Below, one piece after another: positions 1 through 11,025 of a stretch of DNA of 64,000 bases. The DNA comes from Muscardinus avellanarius (lineage: Eukaryota; Chordata; Mammalia; Rodentia; Gliridae): assembly GCA_963383645.1 (NCBI GenBank), contig OY726560.1:88671093-88735092 (forward strand), in the 5' to 3' direction. The notes under the pieces were generated by a model. The model saw only the letters and a list, made by a program, of their open reading frames with translations, was not told the DNA's origin and made no database searches. How positions within the stretch are numbered: position 1 is the first letter of the stretch; the number at the start of each line of letters is the position of its first letter. A program made the translations under genes and the position numbers.

Positions 1-801
1 AGGCAACCAGAGGGCAGCAAGGGGCCTGGACACTAAGCTTCTACAACAAGACTAATGCCAGACCCTACAGCTGGCCCACTCAGCCGCCGCCAACCAGGCA
101 AAAGTGACTTGAAACCAGCTGAGAGTGTGTGGCTTTGCTCAAGCTGCAGATTTGGAGTTTGAGAGTAGATTTGGAATAAGACTGTGAATCCCACTGTTAA
201 CTTAATCTCCACTGAATCAGGTGCAGGTCAGGGAGCTGCCTTTGAAAAATACCACTCAATACAGCAAAGGCACGAGCGACTGCCAATTTATAAAAAGTTG
301 TACCGGGCAAGGCTGGAGCAATATTGAATAAAAGCATGGCAGCACAAGGAAGGCAGCTTCAAAACTACAGCCCTGTTAGGTATGAGGCTCCTGAACGGGT
401 TCCACAGGGAGCAGTGTGGCTAGAAGTAGTTGAAAATGCACAGTGAATGGTTTGATGATATTCCATCAGGAACATGTGGCCCTCAATATGCTGTCCTGTA
501 TTACCCATGCACAGCCCAGTCAACATGGAGTATTACAGCGGACTTGATGCATGAGCACTGCCTGCATTTCCATCCATCTCTGCACATGCATCTGTTGCCT
601 CAGATGGTGTGTTCCTCATATTTGGCTAAATAAACCTTTGCTGTTAGCCTAACACACGTGGCCAGATAATCCAGTTCAGTCTGGCAAATTCTCATTCATC
701 TGTTCCATGCCACTTGAGCCTTGCAGGGATGGCTGCCTTGCTACTGAACCACTCAGGTGGCATTGTCCAGCCTGTGGACTGGGCTATTATTTGATCTGTT
801 A
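1..801. other. No gene recognised
   Basis: Mostly non-repetitive sequence with no supported exon. An AATAAA at 629-634 follows a C/T-rich stretch. It could be the end of an old LTR or retrocopy, but no tail, TSD or partner supports that. The 67-codon frame at 430-633 has no recognisable similarity and I do not call it a gene. Confidence 0.4.
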
Positions 802-817
802 AGTAGTCAAATATGAA

Positions 818-1029
818 CTGGGTGTGGTGGCGCAGGCTTGTAATCCCAGCATTTGGGAGACTGAGACATAAAGATCACGGTTTGTGGACAACCTCAGCTA
901 TTTAGTGAGGCCCTTTGCAACTCAGTGAGACCCTGTTTCAAAATAAAGAATAAAAAATAGGGCTGGGGATGTAGCTCCGAGGTAGAATGCCCCTGGGTTC
1001 CATCCCCAGTACCGCAAAGAAAAAAAAAA
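818..1029 (+). mobile_element. B1-dID SINE, group B
   Basis: B1-like head 'ggtgtggtggcgcag' with 'agcatttgggaga', then a dID tail with 'ggttccatccccagtacc' and an A-run. A TSD of 16 bp (802-817 and 1030-1045, one mismatch) brackets it, so both insertion ends are defined. Confidence 0.93.
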
Positions 1030-1157
1030 AGTGGTCAAATATGAAATAATTTTTAGTCTAGTGACTTCAGGATTGTCTTCCTCTTACTATATACTTAATC
1101 AAAAATGCATGAACTATGGAATTACAAAAACTGGCTTGGAAAAAAATAAAAAGATTG

Positions 1158-1336
1158 GAGCTGAGTGTGGTACTGCATGCTTTTAATCCTAGTACTTGGA
1201 AGGCTGAGATAGGAGCATTGAAGGTTCAAGGGCAAGCTCCACAACATGGGAAGACCCTATTTCAAAACAAAGAGGGCTTGGTGTAACTTGGAGGTAAAAT
1301 GACCCTGTGTTTATTACCAGTACCAAAAAAGAAAAT
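1158..1336 (+). mobile_element. B1-dID SINE, diverged
   Basis: Head 'gctgagtgtggtactgcatgc', A-rich linker and a decayed tail 'gtgtaacttggaggtaaaatg'. It faces the next SINE, so the pair could form a hairpin in a transcript. Confidence 0.85.
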
Positions 1337-1364
1337 ACAAATTTTGGATGATCTTATTTTAAGG

Positions 1365-1557
1365 GTCTTTTTTGATTTTGGAGGTACTAAGGATTAAACC
1401 AAGAGGCGTTTTACCTCCCAGCTACACCCTCAGCCCCATTTTTTTATATTTTATTTTGAAACAGGGTCTCTCTAAGTTACTGTGCACTGGCTTCCAACCT
1501 GTGATCCTCTGTCTCAGCCTCCCAAGGGCTGCGATTACATGTGTGTACCATCAGTTT
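1365..1557 (-). mobile_element. B1-dID SINE, diverged
   Basis: Reverse-orientation tail 'ggtactaaggattaaacc', then 'gaaacagggtctctctaagtt' and 'ctcagcctccca'. Inverted relative to the SINE about 30 bp upstream. Confidence 0.88.
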
Positions 1558-1689
1558 TAAAGTGACTTGAAGTGAGTCTATATTTCTGGTTGTATGATAA
1601 GGAAATTGGTAGATCACATAGGCTCTATTGGAGGTCTGAGTCCATTTTGGCAAGTTGGCTGTCTTAAGGGATCTGGATTATCTCGCTTT

Positions 1690-1935
1690 GACTTTACTTT
1701 AGCTCAGTGACTTCTCTAGGCAAGCCTTTTCTGACCTCCAAGACCAGCTCAAACTCACCTATTTCATATACTCCCAGACGCATGTTACTTTTATTCTATC
1801 AGCACTTATATCCTTTAATCTTTGTATTATTATTTGAATAATTTCTGTCCCTTTGCTAAATTTCAAGATCTTCAAGGAAAGGAATCAACACATCTTTTTT
1901 CTATATATTTTATCCCCGGTACCATGCACAGTATC
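1690..1935 (+). mobile_element. L2 LINE 3' remnant
   Basis: Runs through the familiar order of the L2 3' region: a 'gcaagccttttctgacctcc'-type segment, a long T-rich part, 'ttcaagatcttcaagga' and 'accatgcacagta'. Strongly decayed and non-coding. The SINE at 1936 interrupts its far end. Identification is by pattern memory only. Confidence 0.6.
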
Positions 1936-2136
1936 TCTTTTTCTTCTTTTTGGGGCTAGGGGTAATAGAGGCTGAATCCAGGTGGATTCTACCTCTGGAT
2001 TACACTCCAGACCAATTTTATGTTTATTTTGAAACAGGGTCTTGCTAAGTTGCTGCGGCTGGCCTTGAACCTGTGATCTTCCTGTCCAAACCTCTGGAGT
2101 ACTGGGATTACAGGCATGTGCCACCAGACCTGACTT
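1936..2136 (-). mobile_element. B1-dID SINE, group A
   Basis: Antisense copy: 'ttggggctaggggtaatagagg' (decayed dID tail), 'gaaacagggtcttgctaagttg', then 'tactgggattacaggcatgtg' at the head end. Confidence 0.9.
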
Positions 2137-3397
2137 AAGCACAATATCTTTCATCAGGCTTTTACTAAGAAAAATATTGACTAGTGACTGGATGGCAGAA
2201 TAAATAAGCATAACTTTCTTTAAATTGGAAACTTTTGCCTGTGCAAACATCCTCTTCTAAACATCTCCTGTTCTACATTAAGTTCAACTGCAGCTATAAG
2301 TATCTTAGGAAAACATTATTTTTCCCTTGTAAAGTATCCCAAAGTGGAAAGAGATATCAGTAACACAATTTTAAATTATGTTAGTCTTTCAATGGAGTGG
2401 GGGAAGCAAAGAGGGATCCGAGCTATTGCCTCCCTTTTCCCTCTCCCAGACAGCTCACTGTTGCCTTTATCTATTTTTAAATTATCCAGATCTTTATTTT
2501 TCAATAGCTGTGTCTGGTATTTTTAAGGTATTTGAGATGTGGTCCAATATAGTATTTTTCTCTCTCACTTGACTGTTCTGAACAGCAGCATCTATCCATT
2601 TTCCAAGCTGGAGGAAATACCATTTAAAGCAATAATCAATGTGATAGTTGGAAAGCGAGGGAAAGGATAAAAGTAAACACTAGCAGCTAGTTTTTTAAAA
2701 TTGCTTCTCAAATGCCCTTTTCCAACAGAGACTGTAAAGTCCTATTCAAGCCAAAATAATGATTAGCGTTGGTCAGTGCTCCAATGTGTGGTATCAGGCT
2801 CTAGCAAGTGAACTTTTTTGTTTGATTGTATAATGTATGAAAAACATTATTGCCTATACACTTGGACTCATGATTTTGGTGGCAGAAAGACTTGTCCCTG
2901 CACCAAGTGAATAAGCCTTCTTTAATGACACTTATCTTGGCTTAGCAAAAGTAGGATTTTTCAATTTCTTTTCAAATTCTTTCTTCTCCTAGTAGGTAAA
3001 TGTTTTCTTTTTGGCTAGTACCCCAAGCTGACCTTCTACAGCAAAAAAGAAAAAAGTCATAATTTAATTTGTAAGGACAAAATCAAAATTACCTAACATC
3101 ATGCTCTCCTTTTAAGAACTGCCCATTAGCTTGTTACTAGTAAAGCACTGAGCCCACATCTGCAAGAGGGAATGCTTACATAGCCCCATTCCATCACGCA
3201 CGCTCACCAGTCACGTGAGGTTCTGACATTACTCATGACAATTTTCTATGACTTTTCCAGTCTTCAAGGGCCCATTTGTTTAAGTGCTATGAATAATAGT
3301 ACTTGCCTTGTGAGGGAATGATCTGTTTTAACTAACAAATGGAATATTCAAGAATATGGTATTATTGCCAGTTCCTTGGCATATCTCAAATTTCTTT
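2137..3397. other. SINE-free unique sequence
   Basis: About 1.26 kb of AT-rich DNA without a recognisable repeat, exon or RNA gene. The short frames at 2344-2572 overlap each other in different frames and show no coding signature. Confidence 0.4.
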
Positions 3398-3410
3398 GTA
3401 ACTCAATTTT
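3398..3410. repeat. TSD of the 3.4-5.9 kb L1, left copy
   Basis: 'gtaactcaatttt' recurs exactly at 5877-5889. The two copies bound an antisense L1 insertion, including extra 3' sequence beyond the L1 end. Confidence 0.93.
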
Positions 3411-3420
3411 TTTTATTTTT

Positions 3421-3492
3421 GAAAATTGCTGGGATCTTTTATTGAGTCCATGAAAAAAAAAATGCCTTTGACTTTGATCACAGGGCCATCTC
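3421..3492 (-). other. Probable L1 3'-transduced segment
   Basis: About 72 bp of non-L1 sequence lies between the L1 3' end (about 3493) and the final poly(A) (T-run at about 3403-3420), yet inside the TSD. Read on the minus strand it has AATAAA (3438-3443) 17 nt before the poly(A), the normal spacing for polyadenylation. The source transcript probably read past the L1 signal and carried flanking DNA along. Confidence 0.75.
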
Positions 3493-3785
3493 TCTTTTTT
3501 TATTGATGCATTGTAATCATACCTTTTAATGAGGTACAGGATGGTGAAGACATACATGCACACAACACTCATTTAGTCCCTTCCCAATTCCCATCTCATT
3601 CTCCCCCTTCCTCCTCATATTTGCCTTAGTGACTGGCTTTGATGTTTGTGAATGTGCATCCTGTTCATTAGGGAGTTTCCCTCTTCTCCCCTCCCATTTT
3701 CCTTAGATAGGTCACCTTCTTTACTCATCCAAGGTTTCTCTTCTTTGTCTGGAGTTCCTCCTATGACCCATTTTCTCCCTAGCTT

Positions 3786-5876
3786 CTAAATATTAGAGAA
3801 AATATCTGACTTTTCAACTTTTTGTGACTGACTAATCTCACTTAGGATAATGTTCTCCAGTTCCATCAATTTCCCTGCAAATGACATAATTTTTTTATAG
3901 CTGAGTAGAATTCCATTGTGTACATATCCCATAGATTGTAATCCATTCATCTGTTGATGGACATCTTGGTTCCACAGTTGGGCAATTGTGAATTGTGTGG
4001 CTATAAACATAAATATGCATGCATTAGTCTGGTAGTTTGGTTTCCATTCTTTGGGGTAGACACTCAGAGGTGGTATTGCTGGATGATATGGTAGGTTCAT
4101 TTCTGTTCTTCTGAGCATCCTCCATACTCTTTTCCAAAGTATTGCACTTATTTGCAATCCCACCAACAATGTATTACAGTTTCCACTTCTCCACACCCTG
4201 GCCAGAATTTGTTGTTATTTGTGTTTGGAATGATTGCCATTTTAATTGATGTTATATAAAATCTCAGGGTAGTTTTGATTTGCATCTCTCTGATTGCTAA
4301 CGATGTTGAACATTTTTTTTCATACACTTATTGGCCATTTATATTTCTTCCTTTGTGAAGTGTCTATTTAGTTCACTTGCCCATTTTTGATTGGATTATT
4401 TGTTTTCATAGTGCTGAGTTTCTTGAGTTCTCTGTATATTCTAGTTATTAGTCCTCTATCCTAGGAATAGCTGACAAAAATTTTTACCCATTCTGTCCAC
4501 TCTTTCTCAAGGATTTTGATAGTTACCTTTACTGCACAGAAGCTCTTCAGCTTAACGCAATCCCATGTATTAATCCTTTTTAAATTGCTTGTGCCTTTGA
4601 GGTTTGTTGAAAAAATGTTTACCTGTGCCTGTGTGTTGAAGTGTTGGGCCTATTCCCTCTTCAAGAAGCTGCAAGGTCTCTGGTCTAATTTCCAAGTTTT
4701 TGATCCATCTTTGAATTGACTCTTGTACAGGGTGAGATAGTGGGTTTATTTCTATTTTTTTCATATGGTTAACCAGTTTTGCAAAACATCATTTGTTGAA
4801 GAGGCTATCTTTTTTTCTAGTTTATGTTTCTGGTCCCTTTGTCAAAAATCAATTGTCGGAGACCTTTATTCTGCTCCACTGGTCTATGTGTCTGTTTTTG
4901 TACCAATACTATGCTGTGGCTTTTTTTTTTTTAAAACTATGACTTTTTAGTATAGTTTGAAGTCAGGTATTGTACATGTCCCATATGGTTCTTGTTGTGT
5001 TGTTGTTGTTGTTCTTGTTTCAAATGAATTTAAGGACTGATTTTTCTACATCTGTAAAGAATGACCTTAGTAATTTAATGGATATTGCATTGAATCTGTG
5101 GATCACTTTTGGAGGAATGGTCATTTTTATGATATTTATTCTGCCTATCCAAGAACATGGAAAATCTTTCCATCTTCTAAGGTCTTCTTTGATTTCTTTT
5201 TTTCAATGTTTGATAGTTTTCCTTGTCTTTTACCTCCTTGGTTAGGTTTATTTTTGAGTATTTTATTTTTGTGAGATATAGTAAGTGGAAGTGTTTTCTT
5301 TTTAGATTTCTTTTTCAGTAGATTTATGTTTGGCATACAGGAAAGCTTCTGCTTTTCTAAGATTGATTTTATATCCAGGCACTTTGCTGAATTTGTTTAT
5401 CAGTTTTATATGCCTTTTGGTTGAGTTTGTTGGGTCTTCTAAGTATCTTATCATTTGCAAATAGATATAGTTTAGTCTCAAGTATTATATTAAAAAGGGG
5501 TGGTGATAGTGGATATCTTTGTCTTGTTCCTATTTTTAGGGGGAACTCTCACAGCTTTTCCCCATTTAATACGATGTGGGCTGTGGGCCTATTATATATT
5601 GCCTTTATTATATTGAAGTATGTTCCTTTTATTCTGATTCTCTGCAGTGTGTTTAACATGAATGGGTGTTGGATTTTATCCAGTGCTTTTCAGCATCTAT
5701 TGAAATGATCATGTGATTTTTGTCTTTGGTTCTGGTTATGTGGTGAATTACATGGAATGTTTTTCCTATGTTGAACCAGTTTTGCATCCCTGAGATGAAC
5801 CTAACTTGGTCATAATGTATAATTTTCTTAATGTTATTTTGAATGTACATTGCTAGTATTTTATTTAGCAGTTTTG
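3786..5876 (-). pseudogene. L1 ORF2 remnant
   Basis: Broken ORF2. The C-terminal part is open over 3786-4196 and contains 'IATQFTIAQLWNQ' and 'MELENIILSEISQ', typical of L1 ORF2 ends. Upstream at 5653-5876 the frame has '[14 protein letters not shown]', the start of the RT palm. The catalytic FADD site appears as FAND (5450-5461), so one aspartate is lost. The endonuclease domain is absent through truncation. Confidence 0.9.
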
Positions 5877-5889
5877 GTAACTCAATTTT
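5877..5889. repeat. TSD of the 3.4-5.9 kb L1, right copy
   Basis: Exact match to 3398-3410. Confidence 0.93.
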
Positions 5890-6479
5890 AAAATGGCATT
5901 GACTAAAGCTTCTGGTTAACATGTTGCTCATTTGTCAATTTTTTTAGGTGAAAAGACTAACAGAAAAATTTGCTATTTACCTTTCAGAAACTTTGTGTAC
6001 ATATTATGATCAGCTCTGTCAGGGACCTGCCTACCTCAGTATGGGTGATCAGTAACAGAAGCATGAGAATTGTGATGAAAATCTTAACAACAGTAATATG
6101 TGTATACATATATATATGCATGTGAATACATATGTGTGTTTATACATGCGCATGTGTATGTGCACCTTGTACAAAACCAATGCATTGCTCTGAAATTCCT
6201 CAAAAGAAGAGAGTCTTACACAATACCCTTGATAAACAAAATAGAAAAGGGAATTTTAAGAGAATATTCCTCCAGAAGTCACTTGGTAAAAATAATTTAT
6301 GTACCTGGCAGAGAAATACTAAGAAAAAGTTAAATAAAAGAGTTGGAAGGAAATTTTTTAACTTAAGAAGCTGTACAGCCTTTAACTCTGAGAGGTCAGC
6401 CTTGGTCATCTATTGTTTACTTTGAGTCAGATATCTTGGCAACCCTCCAAGATATAAAATCAGCCTCTTTTCTTCTTTA
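5890..6479. other. No gene; TA/TG-rich patch
   Basis: Unique AT-rich sequence. An imperfect TA/TG/CA tract lies at about 6098-6165. Overlapping frames at 6100-6425 run through this tract and are not supported as genes. Confidence 0.4.
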
Positions 6480-6643
6480 TTTTTATTTTTATGTAGCTGG
6501 AATCCCAGTTCTTGGCAGGCTGAGACAAGAAGATCTCAGGTTTCTAAGATCCTCAGGAACTTAGAAAACTCTATTTCAAAATCAAAAATAGGACTTGGGA
6601 TGTAGTTCAGAGTTAGAATGCCCCTTATTCAATCCCTAGCAGA
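6480..6643 (+). mobile_element. B1-dID SINE, head-truncated
   Basis: Begins at 'gtagctggaatcccagttc' without the usual first 20-30 bp, then a dID tail 'gatgtagttcagagttagaatg' ending in 'caatccctagcagagag'. The GA repeat next to it starts from its tail. Confidence 0.82.
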
Positions 6644-6766
6644 GAGAGAGAGGGGTTGGGGGAGAGAGAGAGGGAGAGGGAGAGAGAGAGAGGGAGAGGG
6701 AGAGAGAGAGACAACCTGAGGAGGAGGAGGAAGAGGAAGGGAGGAAGGAAGGGAGGGAGGCAGGTA
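6638..6766 (+). repeat. (GA)n and GGA/GGAA purine tract
   Basis: An uninterrupted purine-dominated run of GA, GGGA and GGAA units directly following the SINE tail, with one short break ('acaacctg'). Confidence 0.9.
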
Positions 6767-7454
6767 GCCAGTCTTACTATTGACAGTTTCCTCCTACTAG
6801 AATTTAGAAACTAGACTGAAGCAAGCCTTTTCAGGTTCAGGAATGTACATTTTCATTCTTCTCCCCTTCCTATTACCTTGCTGAAGACTTGTTAGATTAG
6901 TCACTCAATAAGAAATTGATCCAAGTGTTTTTATTTTGTTTTAACTTCCTGGCTTTCAGTAAAATATTTAATACTTTCAGGCCACAATGACATTTAGTCT
7001 AAGTAAATATCCATGTCAATAATGAGAATTTGAGATTTTTGGTAGTTGACTAATAGGAGAGGTAGATACTTGGGATAGTATAATATTTTTTAACCAAATA
7101 AAGTTTTAGGATGAATGAGAGACAATTATAAAAAGTAAAAAGGATGAGAAGGGGAGGCTTCGCCAGCTGTAGTTTTCCTGTTTTGCATGTGCACGTGAGC
7201 ACGTGTGCCCTGTGAGTGTGCTGTCAAAGGAGGACGCGGTGCCAGAGCTGAAATAAAGAACAAAATGCCTCCGTGACAGTGATAAGCCGGGTGCTGCATT
7301 AGGTCTATAGACTTAAGGAACTTGGAAGCTTTGTGTTCTGAGGAGAATCTGCTTGAGTCATTAGCTTATTTTTTTCCACATTTGTTGAATTTTCATGTGT
7401 TTAATAATAGTGTGGATGAAATGTTTCTTGGTCAAATGTCAACCACAGGTGCTA
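6767..7454. other. No feature recognised
   Basis: Unique sequence. An alternating 'gcatgtgcacgtgagcacgtgtgc' patch at about 7184-7208 is the only notable local structure. Confidence 0.35.
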
Positions 7455-7660
7455 TCATTACCCTCTTGACTCAGCAATGTATGGAGACAGTTTTGGTTGT
7501 CATATCTGGGGGCAAGGAATTACTAGTATCTTGTGAGTAATGGACAGGGATGTGTTGTTAAATACCCTACAATTTACAAGACAGAACCTTACAACAAATA
7601 ACAAACTTATCTCAGATATCTAGTGCTAAATTTGAGAAGTGCTATTCTAAACCCATTTTT
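7455..7660. mobile_element. MER20-like hAT DNA transposon remnant
   Basis: The order 'ggagacagttttggttgtca', 'ctagtatcttgtgagtaatgg', 'gtgttgttaaataccctaca' and 'gctaaatttgagaagtgct' follows the MER20 consensus as I remember it. Non-autonomous and about 200 bp long, with terminal repeats too decayed to define. A second copy lies near 53.7 kb. Confidence 0.7.
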
Positions 7661-8697
7661 CCTACTTCTTTCCAGACCATTCTGTTTGACTATTTTTTAC
7701 TCTGATTCCAATGTAATATTTTTCATCGCTCACAAGGATACAAATTATTAGTATTTATAAATTAGTTTCACCCTACTATTATCAAATATTATAAAATGGT
7801 ATCATTTCTGATTACCACCACAACTGTGTGCAGAAGGATCGCCTGAGAAAATGATTTGTCCTAATTAAGCGGAGAACACAAGTCCTGATTAAAACGAGGA
7901 AAAATTAAGCATTTTGGCCCCAACTATGATTTTGTAATAGTCTTTTACCATTATAATCCTCTGGCTATTTTAATGTAAACTTGTTTCTATTAAGCCATAT
8001 TTTGGTTGCTATAACAACTTGATGTAGCTCTTGATGAGCTCTTCTTGCTTTAATGTTGCTTTTTTAAAAGTTAAGGTTGCTATGACTACAAAATGCTGTT
8101 TTATTTTCAGCAGGCTTTTTTTCCCCCTAGCAGTCTTACTTTCAAAATAAGTATGTGTGCATGCATACATGTATACATACTTCTACTTGCATGCCTATGG
8201 GAGTCTACAGTGTAGTAAAAGTAAGCTGTAAAGCCACTAGAAGATGATGTTTTACTTAGGTGCATACTATTGTTGTTAAGTTGATTTTCACAGAGCCAGG
8301 TGATCTTAGCTCATGGCTGGTTTTTCCTCCTCTGAATTCTATGAGTGTTTAATGATGGGCTCTCCATCTTTGTTTCAAGGTTTACTTTTCTTGTCCTCCT
8401 GTTATTAGCTTTTCCTGTTGCCAAGGTGTTTATACCTTTGTCTTGGATGGATTGTTTGAACTCTGAAACTGTGAATGCATGTGCATCCTAATAAGCTCAT
8501 GATTATGGATAGAGTCTGTTCCACAACATTGCTGATGATGGCCTTTTTTATATCATGGATAATGAGATTCTCATTTCTGTTTCTTTCGTTCAAGTTTTGA
8601 AAAACAGTAATGCTGGAAGTTAGGATACTTTCACTCAGCTCTGTTATTAGCTCTGTTCCAATTAGCTGTGAGTATCTGCTAACCATTTATCCCTCTA
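7661..8697. other. SINE-free unique sequence
   Basis: About 1 kb of AT-rich DNA with no identified repeat. The 93-codon minus frame at 8405-8686 has no motif I recognise. Confidence 0.35.
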
Positions 8698-9240
8698 GAG
8701 GAGTGCTGTCCCATACAAAAACAAAAATACAGCCATATAGAAAATTTTAAAATTCTAGTAGCCTAATTTAAAAAAATATAATTAGGAGCCGGGTGTGGTG
8801 GCACATGCTTGTAATTCCAGCATTCGGGAGGCTGAGACCAGAGGATCACGGTTTGCGGATAGTCTTAGCTACTTAGTGAGGTCCTCTGCAACTCAGTGAG
8901 ACCCAGTTTCAAAATTAAGAATAAAAAATAGGGCAGGGGGTGTAGCTCGGAGGTCAAATGCCCCTGGGTTCCATCCCCAGACCCACAAAAAAATTATAAT
9001 TAGATATAATTTAAGCATATACTACCTGACACAGTATATCCAAAATATTATTTTCACGTGAAGTATTTTAAAATTATTTGCGAGATTTTTTAATATTCTT
9101 TTTTCTGTTAAATATTGAAAATTTGGTGGATATCCTATCCCACATTCATACCACATCACACTTGAGATGAACTCTGTTTCAGCTGCTCAGTAGCCACATG
9201 TGACTTGGGTTGCCATATTGAACATATTAAGCTTTAGATC
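8698..9240. mobile_element. hAT-like non-autonomous DNA transposon remnant
   Basis: Starts 'agtgctgtccc' and ends with 'agtagccacatgtgac' and 'gccatattgaaca'. This is a common mammalian element whose two ends both carry 'gtgctgtccaata'-type inverted repeats with an AT-rich core. I cannot give the family name with confidence. The SINE at 8786-8993 splits it. Confidence 0.6.
8786..8993 (+). mobile_element. B1-dID SINE, group B
   Basis: 'gccgggtgtggtggcacatgc', 'agcattcgggagg', 'cacggtttgcgga' and tail 'gtgtagctcggaggtcaaatg' with 'ggttccatccccagaccc'. A short repeat 'tataattag' on both sides (about 8776 and 8996) is a plausible TSD. Inserted into the older hAT-like element. Confidence 0.92.
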
Positions 9241-9349
9241 TCAATCAAGTTTATACAGCTAAGTTTCATATGTATTGGTCAGTTACTAGGTTCCAGAATC
9301 TTTGTGAAGTGTTGGGAATATAAAAATGATTAGGAAAATTTCTTCTTTG

Positions 9350-9410
9350 AAAGAGAGAGGAAAAAAGAAGGGAGGGAAGGAATGAAAAGAAGAAAAAGAA
9401 AAAAAAAACA
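9350..9410 (+). repeat. A/G-rich low-complexity tract
   Basis: Irregular GA, GGAA and poly(A) run of about 60 bp. No SINE body is attached. Confidence 0.8.
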
Positions 9411-9732
9411 GATTTATTCAAGTGTTTTCCAGCTCTTATGTGCTCGCATCCATAACCTAATTACATTTTATTGCGATTGATATTGGAGAAATAACCACTC
9501 ATCGCTTTTGTATGGCTAACGCGCTTTCCAGTGGGAGAATTTTCATCTTGGGGAATGCTTGAGGCCGATTAGGTGTTTCCCCCTTTTGCTTAAATTTGTG
9601 ATGGATCCAAGACTAAATACTGTCGAAGGAAAAATAAAATGGTTTGAAAATCCACTGTACACAAATGCTTTTGGAAAGCAGTGGGAGGAGTGGTCAAAGA
9701 TTTCCAAGGGAGGGCCATCGCGTGGAGGATGG

Positions 9733-9740
9733 CTTTGCAT
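9733..9740. repeat. TSD of the 9.7-10.0 kb L1 tail, left copy
   Basis: 'ctttgcat' recurs at 10030-10037. Short, but placed exactly where the poly(T) starts and the L1 homology stops. Confidence 0.7.
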
Positions 9741-10029
9741 TCTTTTTTTTTTTTTTGGCATATATTCTTATTTTATTTTATTTATTTATTTTTTTAATTT
9801 TTTATTGGTGCACTGTATTCATATATCATAGTGGGATACATACTTTTGTAGACATACATGCACACATCGCCCAGTCAGCCCCCACCCGATCCTCACCCCG
9901 TTCCCTCCCCATCCCTCCTTCCCATGCTTGGCTTAGTGGTTGACATCTCGTATTATAGCAATTTATCCAAAATTAAAAATGATAATCTCACATAACAGTT
10001 TCATTTGTCTGCTACCAAGCTTTTGATGA
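9741..10029 (-). mobile_element. L1 3'-end fragment, antisense
   Basis: A heavily 5'-truncated insertion made only of 3' UTR plus tail. Its reverse complement matches 20263-20500 closely (about ten mismatches over some 230 bp by eye), including an upstream stretch ('gaaactgttatgtgagatta') not seen in the 3' UTRs at 3.5 or 23.6 kb. The tail is long and mixed (A-rich, then 'gaatatatgcc', then A-run). It comes from the same family as the ORF1-only element. Confidence 0.9.
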
Positions 10030-10037
10030 CTTTGCAT

Positions 10038-10992
10038 GTTGTTTTTCTTGGCGTTTGAAGATTTTTGTAAGAAGCGAGGAGCAGCACGTTGAGGGCCTTA
10101 AATGGTCTGGCTCCACGCTTCGGGATGCTGCCAGGACACCATTGCTGTGTCCAGACCCGGAATCACACGGTTGCTGCTGTGCCCCTTTCCTGCCTCTTCT
10201 TATTTGGAAGACGCCAAATCAGAGCGAGCCACGTGACTCTCTTGCCTGCTCAGTGAAGGAAGTTTCTGTTTTCTTTTTAACCATGTGTCATTTTTTATCA
10301 GCATTACTTTAGAAATAGAGTGGCTTATTGGATGGTTTTTGAAAGCTGAGCCACTTTGCCAGGAATGCAGAGGTTGGGAGGGTCTGAACCGATTTTGGAA
10401 ATGAAGAGAACGGTGCTACAGCTGTTCTCTAAACCACGTTGCAGATGGTAATCTGACCTACGAATTGAATGTTTGGTGCTGACAGCCCTTCACATTGTGA
10501 AACATTTCTACCAGCTTCCATCATTTGTCGTATTTGCTTTTAAACCTCTTCAGTCATACAACATAATACCGGGTGTTTTATGTCTCTTTGACCCTTGTAA
10601 ATCGGAATTATATTTAACACATTTCACTGGCAGAGTTTAAAATTTTAGGTGAATTGTTGGCATAAGAGTTTTGCAGTGAATAATCATTCGATATTACCCT
10701 GAGGAGTTTACTTCACACAGATATTAGAATATATTTGAGATGAGAACAAGTTTAGCTTTCTGTGATCATACCACTATTGTCTAAGTCGGTAAGTGGAATT
10801 CTTGCTTCCCTGAGGGCATCTGTATCCATGGAACACCAGACACTTGGTACTGTAACAGACAGCTCAGAAGCCCTTCCAGTTAGTTATGTTTACCTGCACA
10901 CTACGTGAATTATTCATTCTTTTTTTCCTGATCACTTTGTGTATACTTTTTTTTTTCCTGGTTCTTTTTGTTAGTTTAGAAAATAGTGGGAA
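10038..10992. other. SINE-free unique sequence
   Basis: Low-repeat DNA on the right of the L1 tail; the matching left flank is 9411-9732. Without the insertion they would form about 1.2 kb of repeat-free sequence. No splice-flanked open frame is convincing. Confidence 0.35.
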
Positions 10993-11025
10993 ATGGCTGG
11001 GCATGGTATAAAAAAAAAACTAAAA

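Larger units (their letters stand above)
3411..5876 (-). mobile_element. LINE-1, 5'-truncated, antisense
   Basis: A 2.47-kb L1 on the minus strand, cut off within ORF2 at its 5' end. The L1 3' end is at about 3493 ('tttattgatgcattgtaatc' read on +). From there come the 3' UTR, the ORF2 C-terminal region and the reverse transcriptase region up to 5876. A perfect 13-bp TSD flanks it. Stops and frameshifts are frequent, so it is dead. Confidence 0.95.
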
